Below the pieces are notes generated by a model. The model saw only the letters and a program-made list of their open reading frames with translations, did not search any database and was not told the DNA's origin. 64,000 bases of DNA from Actinomadura sp. KC06 (GTDB lineage Bacteria > Actinomycetota > Actinomycetes > Streptosporangiales > Streptosporangiaceae): positions 1 through 64,000 of the forward strand of contig NZ_SMKT01000006.1 of NCBI RefSeq assembly GCF_004348735.1, written 5' to 3'. Made by a program: the position numbers and the translations under genes. Below, one piece after another: positions 9,157-18,009 of the stretch. The stretch's first letter is position 1; each line of letters starts with the position of its first letter.

Positions 9157-10344
9157 TCAGAAGCCTCCGGTCACGTGCTCCGCGATCGCGAGAGAGGACG
9201 TCGCGGCCGGAGACGGGGCATTCCGGACGGTGACCACCGGGCCGATCCGCCCGATGCGGAAGTCGTCCACGAGGGAGCCGTCGGCGTCCACGGCCTGCGC
9301 CCGGACGCCCGCGGGCGCGGCGACGACGTCCGCCGCGGTCAGGTCGGGGACGAAGCTCCGCGCCTCGGCGACGAACGCCCGTTTCAGCGCCGATCCGTAC
9401 AGCTCCTTCGCGCCCGTCCGCCAGTGCGTGCGGGCCAACCGCCGGAAACCGGGCCAGCGGACGGTCTCCCACACGTCCGCCGGACGGACGTCCCGCCACC
9501 GGTACCCCTCCCTGGCCAGGGCCAGGACGGCGTTCGGGCCGATGTCGACGCCGCCGTCCACGCGGCGCGTGAAATGCACGCCGAGGAACGGGTAGCGCGG
9601 GTCGGGCACGGGATAGATCAGCCCGCGGACGAGATCCGTCCGGGACGGGACCAGCCGGTAGTACTCGCCCCGGAACGGGACGATCGCCGGTTCGGGAGAG
9701 TCGCCCGCCAGGCGGGCGACCCGGTCGGAGTGCAGGCCCGCGCACACCACCAGCCGGTCGAATGTCAGCTCTGCGTCCGGGGACGCGACCGTGACCCGCT
9801 CGCCTGAGCGTCCCAGCCGGACGACCTCGAATCCGAGCTTGACCTCGCCGCCCGCCTTCACGACGTCGTCGGCGAACGCCCGCGCCACCGCCGGGAAGTC
9901 GACGATCGCGGTGGTGGGGGAGTGCAGCGCGGCGACCCCCGCGGCGTGCGGTTCGATCTCGCGCAGTTCGGGGCCGGTCAGCCGCCGCAGGCCCGGGACG
10001 CCGTTCGCGGTCGCGCGGCGCTCGATCTCGTCCAGAGCGGCCGTTTCCGCCGTGTCGCGCGCCACGACGACCTTGCCGCGCTCCTCGTAGGGGAGATTCC
10101 GGTCAGTGCAATATTCCTTGAGCAGGCCGATGCCGCGCCGGCACAGGGTCGCCTTCAGGGAACCCGGCGCGTAGTACAGGCCCGCGTGGGCGACGCCGCT
10201 GTTGCGGCCCGTCTGGTGCGCGGCGACACGGTCCTCCTTGTCGAGGACCGTGACCTTCACGTCCGGGCGCGTCTCCGCCAGGCGGCGGGCGACCGCCAGC
10301 CCGAGGATGCCGGCGCCCACGACGCCGACCCGCACCTCCGCCAC
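9157..10344 (-). CDS. lhgO: L-2-hydroxyglutarate oxidase
   Basis: A 395-residue FAD-dependent oxidoreductase of the DAO fold. The dinucleotide motif VGAGILGLAVARRL is at the N-terminus, followed by 'HQTGRNSGVAHAGLYY', which is characteristic of LhgO/L2HGDH. These enzymes oxidise L-2-hydroxyglutarate to 2-oxoglutarate, passing electrons to the membrane quinone pool or oxygen. Later blocks 'FRGEYYRL' and 'YPVPDP..PFLGVHFT' also match. Translation starts at a GTG at 10344. It is monocistronic or leads nothing obvious; its 3' end faces the carboxylesterase. Confidence 0.92.
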   Translation of the reverse strand: MAEVRVGVVGAGILGLAVARRLAETRPDVKVTVLDKEDRVAAHQTGRNSGVAHAGLYYAPGSLKATLCRRGIGLLKEYCTDRNLPYEERGKVVVARDTAETAALDEIERRATANGVPGLRRLTGPELREIEPHAAGVAALHSPTTAIVDFPAVARAFADDVVKAGGEVKLGFEVVRLGRSGERVTVASPDAELTFDRLVVCAGLHSDRVARLAGDSPEPAIVPFRGEYYRLVPSRTDLVRGLIYPVPDPRYPFLGVHFTRRVDGGVDIGPNAVLALAREGYRWRDVRPADVWETVRWPGFRRLARTHWRTGAKELYGSALKRAFVAEARSFVPDLTAADVVAAPAGVRAQAVDADGSLVDDFRIGRIGPVVTVRNAPSPAATSSLAIAEHVTGGF

Positions 10345-10366
10345 ACCCGCACCCTAGCGGGAGGGC

Positions 10367-10558
10367 TCAGCTCCCCAGGCGCTTGCGGCCCTGCGCGCGG
10401 ACGCGCTTGCGCTGGGACGGGTCCAGCATCAGGTAGCCGGCGACCGGCGCCCCGAGGACGCCGAGAATGATCAGCGCGGTCAGCCACCAGGGGAAGATGA
10501 ACAGGGTCAGCAGGCCGACGACGACGCCGCCGATCACGAACTTGGTCTGGGTCGACAT
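10367..10558 (-). CDS. Small two-helix membrane protein
   Basis: A 63-residue protein with an N-terminal hydrophobic segment (about residues 7-24), a short turn, a second segment (about 25-46), and a basic tail containing QRKRVRAQGRKR. The topology predicts a hairpin in the membrane with a positive cytoplasmic tail. The ATG at 10558 has an excellent GGAGGT ribosome site. No family is recognised. It lies 22 bases upstream of lhgO on the same strand and may be co-transcribed. Confidence 0.75.
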   Translation of the reverse strand: MSTQTKFVIGGVVVGLLTLFIFPWWLTALIILGVLGAPVAGYLMLDPSQRKRVRAQGRKRLGS

Positions 10559-10706
10559 CCGGGTACCTCCGTAAACGGGCCGCCTGTATGTACAACGGCC
10601 GCCCCGCGACCGCTGTTCCACGATATGTCGCGAGTCCGCCCGATGGAACCATGATCCGGGCCGGGTCACCCGGATCCGCCGGTCCATCCGGCCGGGTCCG
10701 AGGCGC

Positions 10707-11510
10707 TCAGATGCGCAGGGAGAGCTGGCCGCCGCCGAGCGTGCGCAGGACCTCGGCGTGCAGCTTGCCGTTCGTGCAGACGACGCTGCCGCCGTCCGGG
10801 CCCGGCACGCCGGACAGGTCGGTGAACATGCCCCCGGCCTCCTCCACGATGACCTGGAGCGCCGCGAGATCCCACAGCGACACCTCCGGCTCGGCGGAGA
10901 TGTCGATCGCGCCCTCCGCGACCATCATGTGCGACCAGAAGTCGCCGAACGCCCGCGTCCGCCACACCTCGCGGGTCAGGTCGATGAACCGGCTGAGGCG
11001 GCCCTGCTCCTCCCAGCCGCTGAGGCTGGAGAACGACAGGGACGCGTCCGCCATCGCCGTCACCGACGACACGGTCATCCGGGACGCGCGGGTCAGGCTC
11101 CGGCCCGTCCACGCGCCGCCGCCGCGCGCCGCCCACCAGCGCCGCTGCAGCGCGGGCGCCGACACGACCCCGACGACGATCTCCTCGTTCTCCATCAGCG
11201 CGATCAGCGTCGCCCACACCGGGACGCCCCGGACGAAGTTCTTCGTCGCGTCGATCGGGTCGATGATCCAGCAGCGGTTCCCGAACCCGGTCCTGCCGTA
11301 CTCCTCCCCGAGCACCGCGTCGCGCGGGCGGGCCCGCTTCAGCGTGCCGCGGATCTGCTCCTCGACGCTGCGGTCGGCGTCGCTGACCGGCGTCAGGTCC
11401 GGCTTGGTCTCGACGCCGAGATCGAGGGCACGGAAACGCCTGGTCGTGATGTCGTCGGCCCCGTCCGCCAGCACATGAGCGAGACGCAGGTCATCGGAAT
11501 AGCCCGCCAC
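10707..11510 (-). CDS. hisN: Histidinol-phosphatase, inositol-monophosphatase fold
   Basis: A 267-residue Mg-dependent phosphatase of the IMPase family that would release phosphate from L-histidinol phosphate. Metal-binding blocks are GEEYG, WIIDPIDATKNFV and 'EVSLWDLAALQVIVEEAGG'. The N-terminal 'DLRLAHVLADGADDITTRRF' is typical of actinobacterial HisN. The start is uncertain: GTG 11510 gives the family's usual N-terminus, while GTG 11534 is a longer alternative; neither has a strong ribosome site. The gene stands apart from other his genes, as is usual for hisN in actinomycetes. Confidence 0.85.
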   Translation of the reverse strand: MAGYSDDLRLAHVLADGADDITTRRFRALDLGVETKPDLTPVSDADRSVEEQIRGTLKRARPRDAVLGEEYGRTGFGNRCWIIDPIDATKNFVRGVPVWATLIALMENEEIVVGVVSAPALQRRWWAARGGGAWTGRSLTRASRMTVSSVTAMADASLSFSSLSGWEEQGRLSRFIDLTREVWRTRAFGDFWSHMMVAEGAIDISAEPEVSLWDLAALQVIVEEAGGMFTDLSGVPGPDGGSVVCTNGKLHAEVLRTLGGGQLSLRI

Positions 11511-11689
11511 GGCGTGCAACGCTACCCTGATCACGCCCGGTCCAGACACACTTACCCGGCCGTTCCGGCTTTTCGGTCGTCCGGCTGAGGCGCGCCGGGA
11601 CGCCGCCGGCCCGTCTCCCGTGCGGAGGCGAGCCCCCGCACCCCCTGGAATAGCCGGTGCCGCGCGCCCGGTGATGGCAGCATGGGCGC

Positions 11690-12541
11690 ATGGCGCACGA
11701 CCTTCCCGCATGGGTGGCCGAGCTGACCGACCCTCGCCGGGCCGAGACGCTCGACGAGCTCGCCGATCGCCTCGTCCCGCTGGCCGAGCACGCGATCGAC
11801 GTGTCCCGCCGTCTGCAGGCGCAGCTCAACGAGCTCAACGACCCGTTCAAGCGCGAGGCCCTCTACGGGCGCGTGGAACGGCTGAAGGCCCGCGTGGGCG
11901 AGGCCATGGAGGAGATCACGGCGGAGATCGCCGCGTCCGGGGAGGAGCGCATCGAGCGCGTCGTGGCCGACTGGGCGGAACGGGCCGGGCCCGGCGAACG
12001 CGGCGCGCGGGAGCGCGAGGTGCGCCGCAGGCTGGACCGCGACATCGTCCCGGTGCTGTCCAAACGGCAGCAGGACGTCGCCGAACGGGTCGCCGAGCGC
12101 ACGTCCACGGCGCTGGAGGCCGCGACGCAGACGCTGCTGACCCGCGTCGAGGAGCTCGCGAAAGCGGTCACCGACCTGATCCACGACGTGCTGCCGCTGG
12201 CCCGGGAAGGGCTGGCGCTGGCCGGCCGCATCTCGACGCTGTCCGGCCAGGCCCGCAAGGCGGGGCGTGGACCGGTCCCGGACGAGATGAAGGACGCCGG
12301 CGCCGAGACGGCCCGGGCGTTCGACGAGGCCGTCGCGCGGCTGGAGCTGGAATGGGCCGCGCTCGGCGCCCGCTCCGCGAGCGTGCGGGCGGCGCTGCGC
12401 GGCGCTGAGGAGACGGCGTTCAGCTGGGTCACCGAGGAGATGACCCGCTGCGTGGAGGAACTCGCGCCCGAGCACGTCAAGGCGCTGAACGAGGCCGAGG
12501 CCAGGGCGCGCAGCCTGTTCGAGGAGCCGTCGAGCGGCTAG
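11690..12541 (+). CDS. Coiled-coil protein of unknown function
   Basis: A 283-residue, highly charged and Ala-rich protein. Long amphipathic helical stretches (about 20-75, 90-185 and 200-280) with heptad-like Leu/Val/Ala spacing predict coiled coils. There is no signal peptide, membrane segment or catalytic motif. The ATG at 11690 follows GGCAGCATGGGCGC with no strong ribosome site. Its stop codon and that of the convergent flavin oxidase share one CTAG, a four-base overlap. A cytoskeletal or scaffold role is possible but not supported directly. Confidence 0.7.
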   Translation: MAHDLPAWVAELTDPRRAETLDELADRLVPLAEHAIDVSRRLQAQLNELNDPFKREALYGRVERLKARVGEAMEEITAEIAASGEERIERVVADWAERAGPGERGAREREVRRRLDRDIVPVLSKRQQDVAERVAERTSTALEAATQTLLTRVEELAKAVTDLIHDVLPLAREGLALAGRISTLSGQARKAGRGPVPDEMKDAGAETARAFDEAVARLELEWAALGARSASVRAALRGAEETAFSWVTEEMTRCVEELAPEHVKALNEAEARARSLFEEPSSG

Positions 12542-14037
12542 AGCGCTTGGGGAAAGCGGAACAGCCTTTCAGGGTCGTGGGCCGCCTTGGTCTTCTTGAG
12601 CCGGTCCAGGTTGGGGCCGTAGTAGGCGGTCGCCCAGCCCTTGAGGTCCGGGTCGATGTAATTCACATAGGCGGTGCCGCCCATGGACGGCTCCATCGCC
12701 GCGTGCGTGGCGCGAAGCCAGGCGTTGTCGGGGGCGAGGTACTGGACGCAGAACAAAGCCTTCCTGTGCGGGAAGGCGGTGTCGCCCGGCCCCACGCGGC
12801 CTATCGCGCCGCCCAGGGCGTCCATCAGGACGGAGCGGTTCTGGACATCGTTGCCCTTGTCGAAGCGGTCCAGGAGAGCGCTGATGGCGTTGTCGGGCAG
12901 TGGCTTGTAGGCGATGTGGGATTTACCGGCGTAGTTCGTCCTGGGAAAGGCACCGGTGGGGCGCTGGCCGGGCAGTGTGCCTTGGACGTGGCATTGCTCG
13001 ACAGTCTGTCCCGCGCATCCGCCCATGACTTTCATGGCGTCCAGGTAGGGCAGGCTTTGGGAGGTGGACGACGTCGGGTCAGCGCCCGTCGCGGCTGTCA
13101 GCGCGTTCATGTGGCGGGTGGCGTCCGCGAGTGCCACGCCTATGACCTCGATGCTCGGGGTCGCCTGGCCGGGTTGGGTGTCGAGGCGGAGGCTCGTCCA
13201 TGCCTCGTCGGGCGCGGCCGGCGCCCAGCGCTGCCAGCCGCGGATCACGTCGGCCGCATCGGACCAGGCCCACCGCACGCTGAACGGCGTGACCTCCGCG
13301 ATCTCGTGCGCGCGGAACGTGAACGAGACCACGGCGCCGAAGTTGCCGCCGCCCCCGCCCCGGCAGGCCCAGAACAGGTCGGGGTTCTGCTTGCCGTCGC
13401 AGGTCAGGACCCGTCCGTCCGCGGTGACGACCTGGACCGACACCAGCGCGTCGCAGGACAGCCCGTACGCGCGGGACGTCACGCCGATCCCGCCGCCCAG
13501 CGTCAGCCCCGCCACCCCGACCGTCGGGCAACTGCCGGACGGGACGCCCACGCCGTCATCGGCGAGCCCGGCGTACAGGTCGATCAGCCGTGTCCCTGCG
13601 CCCACGACCGCGTTGCCGCCGTCGCGCTTCACCGTGTCCATCGGGGAGACGTCGACGACGAGGCCCGTGCCCGTCGACCATCCCGCGTAGCTGTGGCCGC
13701 CGCAGCGCATCGCGACCGGCATCCGCTGCTGCGTCGCGAACGCTATGCATTCGGAAACGTCCTGCGGGGTCTTGCAGTACGCGATGCCTGCGGGCTCGAT
13801 GCCGTCGTAGCGCGGGATGTAGAGGCGGCGGGCCTGCGCGTAGGAGGCGTCGGACGGACGGATCAGCGTCCCGTCCAGGCCGCGTTCGAGCGCGTTCCAG
13901 TCGGCCGGGCCGGTCGGACGCGGCGGCCGGGAGGGGCGATCGCCGGACGCGCCGCCGCCGGACGGCTTCTCGTCGGAGCACCCGGCGGCGGCCAGGGGGC
14001 CGAGGACCGTCGCCTTGAGTAACCTTCGCCGGTCCAT
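12538..14037 (-). CDS. Exported FAD-linked oxidase, berberine-bridge type, Tat lipoprotein
   Basis: A 499-residue secreted oxidase. The N-terminus MDRRRLLKAT...LAAAGC carries twin arginines, a hydrophobic stretch and a lipobox with Cys20, so it should be Tat-exported and lipid-anchored. The FAD_binding_4 domain has RCGGHSYAGW with His115 and PSGSCPTVGVAG with Cys170, the two residues that carry bicovalent FAD in glucooligosaccharide oxidase and berberine-bridge relatives. The C-terminal BBE segment includes YYGPNLDRL and DPERLFRF. Substrate is unknown; carbohydrates or alkaloid-like compounds are typical. It begins only four bases after the kinase gene, so the two form an operon. Confidence 0.88.
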   Translation of the reverse strand: MDRRRLLKATVLGPLAAAGCSDEKPSGGGASGDRPSRPPRPTGPADWNALERGLDGTLIRPSDASYAQARRLYIPRYDGIEPAGIAYCKTPQDVSECIAFATQQRMPVAMRCGGHSYAGWSTGTGLVVDVSPMDTVKRDGGNAVVGAGTRLIDLYAGLADDGVGVPSGSCPTVGVAGLTLGGGIGVTSRAYGLSCDALVSVQVVTADGRVLTCDGKQNPDLFWACRGGGGGNFGAVVSFTFRAHEIAEVTPFSVRWAWSDAADVIRGWQRWAPAAPDEAWTSLRLDTQPGQATPSIEVIGVALADATRHMNALTAATGADPTSSTSQSLPYLDAMKVMGGCAGQTVEQCHVQGTLPGQRPTGAFPRTNYAGKSHIAYKPLPDNAISALLDRFDKGNDVQNRSVLMDALGGAIGRVGPGDTAFPHRKALFCVQYLAPDNAWLRATHAAMEPSMGGTAYVNYIDPDLKGWATAYYGPNLDRLKKTKAAHDPERLFRFPQAL

Positions 14038-14041
14038 GGCG

Positions 14042-15616
14042 TCAGGACGTGCTTCGCAGCGTGCTGAGGAACGTCTCGTAGGCCGGGACGGCCCCGTCCC
14101 AGTGCGCCTGCCCGGCGGCGAGGACGACCTGGTAGATGGCGCCGTCGAACTTGAACACCCGGATGCGGACCCGGCCGGGGATGTCGTTCTTGACGAAGGT
14201 GAACTGGGCTTCGGCGGCCGTGCCTCCCTGGTAGGCGACGTTGCGGTCGAGGCTCTCCTGCTTGAACTCGGGGTACTCGGCGGTGTCCGCCTTCATCTTG
14301 CCCATCGCGTCCGCGAGGCCGTTCCCCGGATCGGCGAAGTCGGTGTTCGAGACGCGCTGGATCACCAGGCCCCGCCGCACTCCCTGCGCCGGGTCCGTGA
14401 ACGACACGTCGTCGCCAGAGCTCTCGTCCTTCCAGCCCTGCGGGACCGCCGCGACGAACGCCGACCCCCGGTACAGGCGGTAGCCGGAGGGCACGGCGAC
14501 GTTCGGCGACGACGAGGGCGACGAGGACGATCCCGCCGAAGACGTCGGCGGGTCGTTGCCCTTCTGCTCGTTGCCGTTGCTGGTGAACACCACGACCGCG
14601 ATGACGGCGACGGCCAACGCCGCCGCGAAGATCCCGCCCGGGATGATCAGCGGCCAAGGCGGGCGCCGCGGCGGCCGCGGCGGACCGCCGAACGGGGGCT
14701 GCGTCGGCCACGACGGGGACTCGATCGTCGGCGCGGCGGGCGGCGGCAGCGTCAGGTTGTGCGGCGGCGTCACCCCCGGAAGTGGAGGCTGCGGCTGGAC
14801 GGCGGGCGCGGGCGTCTGCGCGATCTGGCGGAGGAGCCGTCCGGCCTCGTCGGGGCTCATCCGCTGATCCGGGTCCTTGCGGAGCAGGCCGTGCAGGACG
14901 GGCGTGAGCGGCCCGGCGAGCTGGGGCGGATCCGGGTCGTCGGACAGGAGAGCGGCCATCACGCCCCACACGTCCGGCCGCTTGTACGGGGGACGGCCCT
15001 CGACGGCGGCGTACAGCGTCGCGCCCAGCGACCACAGGTCGGACGCGGGCGTGGCCTTCTGGTGGCGGGCCTGCTCGGGCGCCAGGTAGGCGGGCGACCC
15101 GACGATGGCGCCGGCCTGGGTGAGGGTCTCGTCCCCGGCGACGGTCGCGATGCCGAAGTCGGTGAGCACGGCCCGGCCGGGCGGTAGCAGGACGTTCCCG
15201 GGCTTGACGTCCCGGTGGACGACCCCGGCGGCGTGCGCGGCGCACAGCGCGTCCAGCAGGTCGGCGCCGATCGACGCGACCCGGCCCGGCGGCAGCCGCC
15301 CCTCCCGCGCGATGACCTTGTCAAGGCTCTCGGCCCGGACGAGCTGCATCACGATCCAGGGCCGGCCGCCCTCCTCGACCACGTCGTGGACGGTCACGAT
15401 GCCCGGATGGTCCAGCCGCGCCGCCGACCTCGCCTCCCGGAACGTCCGCGCGTACGTCCGCTCGACCTGCGCCGCGTCCAGGCCCTGCGGCAGCGACACC
15501 TCCTTGACCGCCACCTCGCGGTCGAGCGTGCGGTCGCGGGCCCGCCACACGGCGCCCATCCCGCCGCGTCCGAGCACCTCCACCAGCTCGTAGCGCGCTG
15601 CGATCGTCCGGACCAT
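14042..15616 (-). CDS. Membrane Ser/Thr protein kinase (PknB-like) with extracellular sensor domain
   Basis: A 524-residue receptor-type kinase. The kinase domain (1-265) has GRGGMGAVW, Lys38 in VAVKEV, catalytic Asp136 in HRDVKPGN, DFG at 153-155 and the APE-like 'LAPEQ'. A Pro-rich linker (about 270-320) leads to one transmembrane helix (about 322-344), a Ser-rich stalk and an extracellular domain of about 165 residues with no recognised family. It is transcribed just ahead of the exported flavin oxidase with a four-base gap, so it may sense the envelope state in which that oxidase works. Confidence 0.93.
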   Translation of the reverse strand: MVRTIAARYELVEVLGRGGMGAVWRARDRTLDREVAVKEVSLPQGLDAAQVERTYARTFREARSAARLDHPGIVTVHDVVEEGGRPWIVMQLVRAESLDKVIAREGRLPPGRVASIGADLLDALCAAHAAGVVHRDVKPGNVLLPPGRAVLTDFGIATVAGDETLTQAGAIVGSPAYLAPEQARHQKATPASDLWSLGATLYAAVEGRPPYKRPDVWGVMAALLSDDPDPPQLAGPLTPVLHGLLRKDPDQRMSPDEAGRLLRQIAQTPAPAVQPQPPLPGVTPPHNLTLPPPAAPTIESPSWPTQPPFGGPPRPPRRPPWPLIIPGGIFAAALAVAVIAVVVFTSNGNEQKGNDPPTSSAGSSSSPSSSPNVAVPSGYRLYRGSAFVAAVPQGWKDESSGDDVSFTDPAQGVRRGLVIQRVSNTDFADPGNGLADAMGKMKADTAEYPEFKQESLDRNVAYQGGTAAEAQFTFVKNDIPGRVRIRVFKFDGAIYQVVLAAGQAHWDGAVPAYETFLSTLRSTS

Positions 15617-15659
15617 GAGGGCGACGATACCGACGCGAGCCGGGCGAGGTGCGGCCTAT

Positions 15660-15676
15660 GCCCGGCTATGCCGGGC
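15660..15676 (-). terminator. Hairpin at the 3' end of rsgA, likely terminator
   Basis: GCCCGGC-TAT-GCCGGGC has perfect 7-bp arms. It touches the rsgA stop codon (15678-15676) and lies 44 bases upstream of the kinase gene start on the same strand. There is no T-run, as is common for actinobacterial terminators. It would separate the aroA-rsgA transcript from the kinase operon. Confidence 0.5.
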
Positions 15677-16683
15677 TATTCAGCGTCGCCTTCGCGGCTC
15701 GCCAGGAGGCGGCGCAGCGAGTCGAGGCGGGCGCGGCTGGCGCGGCCCTCGTCCACCCACCCGTCGAGCCCGCAGTTCTCCTGCAGATGATCGCAGTGCG
15801 GCGGGCAGCGTTCGGCGGCGCCGTCCGCCAGGTCCTCGAACGCGTTGATCACGTTCTTCGGGTCGACGTGCGCGAGGCCGAAGCTCCGCACGCCGGGGGT
15901 GTCGATGATCCAGCCGTCCCCGCCGGGCAGCTCCAGCGCGATCGCCGACGAGGACGTGTGCCGCCCGCGCCCGGTGACCGCGTTGACCTCGCTGACGGCC
16001 CGCTCCGCGTCCGGGACGAGCGCGTTCACCAGCGTCGACTTGCCGACGCCCGAATGCCCGACCAGCACGCTCGTCCGCCCGGACAGGTGGCCGCGCAGCT
16101 CGTCCAGGTCGCCGCCGCGGCTCGTCACGACGTAGGGGACGCCGAGCGGCGCGTACTCGGCGACCAGGTCGGCGGGGTCGGCGAGGTCGGCCTTGGTGAG
16201 GCAGAGCAGCGGGTCCATCCCGGCGTCGTAGGCGGCGACGAGCTGCCGGTCGATCATCCGGGGGCGGGGCTCCGGGTCGGCGAGGGCCGTGACGATCGCG
16301 AGCTGGTCGGCGTTCGCGACGACGATCCGCTCGAACGGGTCGGTGTCGTCGGCGGTGCGGCGCAGCGACGACGTCCGCGGCTCGACCCGGACGATCCGGG
16401 CCAGGGTGTCGGGGTCGCCTGACACGTCCCCGACCAGCGCCACCCGGTCGCCCACGACGACGCCCTTGCGGCCCAGCTCGCGGGCGCGCATCGCGGTCAC
16501 GCCGCGCTCCTCGGCGGTGCCCGGGTCGACGAGGCAGCGGTACCGGCCCCGGTCCACCGCGGTCACGAACCCGGACGAGGCGTCCTCGTGCGCGGGACGG
16601 CGGCGGGTGCGCGGACGCGACCCGCGGCGCCCGGGCCGCACCCGGACGTCGTCCTCGTCATAATCCTGTGTTCGTCGTGCCAG
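15676..16683 (-). CDS. rsgA: Ribosome small-subunit maturation GTPase RsgA
   Basis: A circularly permuted GTPase of 335 residues. An OB-fold comes first (about 35-105), then G4 TKAD (163-166), G1 GHSGVGKST (209-217), G3 DTPG (261-264), and a zinc site of Cys293, Cys297, His299 and Cys304. RsgA checks late 30S assembly. The best start is a CTG at 16683, preceded by AGGGA eight bases upstream, which gives the family N-terminus (M)ARRTQDYDEDDVRVRP; the next in-frame GTG (16641) has no ribosome site and would drop the conserved block. It lies 17 bases downstream of aroA, an arrangement often seen in actinomycetes. Confidence 0.92.
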   Translation of the reverse strand: MARRTQDYDEDDVRVRPGRRGSRPRTRRRPAHEDASSGFVTAVDRGRYRCLVDPGTAEERGVTAMRARELGRKGVVVGDRVALVGDVSGDPDTLARIVRVEPRTSSLRRTADDTDPFERIVVANADQLAIVTALADPEPRPRMIDRQLVAAYDAGMDPLLCLTKADLADPADLVAEYAPLGVPYVVTSRGGDLDELRGHLSGRTSVLVGHSGVGKSTLVNALVPDAERAVSEVNAVTGRGRHTSSSAIALELPGGDGWIIDTPGVRSFGLAHVDPKNVINAFEDLADGAAERCPPHCDHLQENCGLDGWVDEGRASRARLDSLRRLLASREGDAE

Positions 16684-16700
16684 TGATCCGTTCCCTGCGC

Positions 16701-17972
16701 TCAGGCGGGCGCCGCCATCGACGCCCACAGCTCGGTGAAGTTCGGAAGAGTCTTGCCCACGGTGCCCGGGTTCTCCACCTCGATGCCGGGAACGGCCAAT
16801 CCGAGCACGGCCGCCGCCATCACCATCCGGTGGTCGTCGTAGGTGCGGAACACGCCGCCGCGCAGCGGGCGCGGATTGATCTCCAGGCCGTCCAGCAGCT
16901 CCCGGACGTCGCCGCCCAGCCCGTTGATCTCGGTGACCAGCGCGGCGAGCCGGTCGGTCTCGTGGCCGCGCAGGTGCGCGATCCCCGTCAGCCTGGACGG
17001 CGACTCCGCCAGCGCGGCGAGGGCGGCGAGCACGGGGGTCAGCTCGCCGACCTCGTGCAGGTCGGCGTCCAGGCCCTGGAAGCCGCCGGAGCCGCGCACG
17101 GTGAGGCCGTCCGCGCCGTGGGAGACGTCGGCGCCCATCTGAGCGAGCAGGTCGCGCAGCGCGTCGCCGGGCTGGGTCGTCTCGGACGGCCAGTCCGGCA
17201 CGGTGACGCGGCCGCCGGTGACGAGCGCGGCGCCGAGGAACTGCGCCGCGTTCGACAGGTCCGGCTCGATCACCCGTTCGCCGCCGCGCAGCGGGCCAGG
17301 CGCGACACGCCACAGGTTGTGCTCCGTCTCGACGGTCGCGCCAGCGTCCCGCAGCATCTGGACGGTCATCGCCAGATGCGGCGCCGACGGCACCGGCGGG
17401 CCCTCGTGCCTGACCTCCACGCCCTTCTCGAAGCGCGGCGCGGCCAGCAGCAGCCCCGACACCAGCTGCGACGACCCGGACGCGTCGATCACGACCTGGC
17501 CGCCGTTCACCGCCCCGGTCCCGCGCACCGTGAACGGGAGCGCGCCGCGGCCGCCGTCCTCGATGTCCGCGCCGAGGGCTCGCAGCGCGGTGATGATCGG
17601 GCCCATCGGACGCTCCCGGGCGCGCGGGTCGCCGTCCACCGCCACCTCGCCGGACGCCAGCGCCGCGACGGGCGGAAGGAACCGCATCACCGTCCCGGCG
17701 AGGCCCACGTCCACGCGCGCCGGGCCCGCCAGCTCGCCCGGCAGGACCTGCCAGTCCTCGAAGTCCTCGCCGATGCCCACGCCAAGCGCGCGGAGCGCGT
17801 CCGCCATCAGCTCGGTGTCGCGGCTGTGCAGCGGCCGGACGATCGTGGACGGGCCGTCGGCGAGCGCGGCCAGGATCAGCGCCCGGTTCGTCATCGACTT
17901 CGACCCGGGCAGCGGGACGACGGCGTCCACCGGGGCATGGGCGACCGGGGCGGACCAGTGCGGAGAGGGCAT
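16701..17972 (-). CDS. aroA: 3-phosphoshikimate 1-carboxyvinyltransferase (EPSP synthase)
   Basis: A 423-residue enzyme of the shikimate pathway that joins phosphoenolpyruvate to shikimate-3-phosphate. Substrate-binding motifs include [12 protein letters not shown] near the N-terminus, LAGTVMRF (the actinobacterial version of the glyphosate-site loop), DASGSSQ, and [10 protein letters not shown] near the C-terminus. Length is normal. ATG 17972 is the natural start. It heads the aroA-rsgA operon and its 5' end is 38 bases from the stop of the upstream anti-sigma gene on the same strand. Confidence 0.95.
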   Translation of the reverse strand: MPSPHWSAPVAHAPVDAVVPLPGSKSMTNRALILAALADGPSTIVRPLHSRDTELMADALRALGVGIGEDFEDWQVLPGELAGPARVDVGLAGTVMRFLPPVAALASGEVAVDGDPRARERPMGPIITALRALGADIEDGGRGALPFTVRGTGAVNGGQVVIDASGSSQLVSGLLLAAPRFEKGVEVRHEGPPVPSAPHLAMTVQMLRDAGATVETEHNLWRVAPGPLRGGERVIEPDLSNAAQFLGAALVTGGRVTVPDWPSETTQPGDALRDLLAQMGADVSHGADGLTVRGSGGFQGLDADLHEVGELTPVLAALAALAESPSRLTGIAHLRGHETDRLAALVTEINGLGGDVRELLDGLEINPRPLRGGVFRTYDDHRMVMAAAVLGLAVPGIEVENPGTVGKTLPNFTELWASMAAPA

Positions 17973-18009
17973 GACCCAAGGCTATCCGGGCGGAGCCGCC
18001 GCCCGATGA

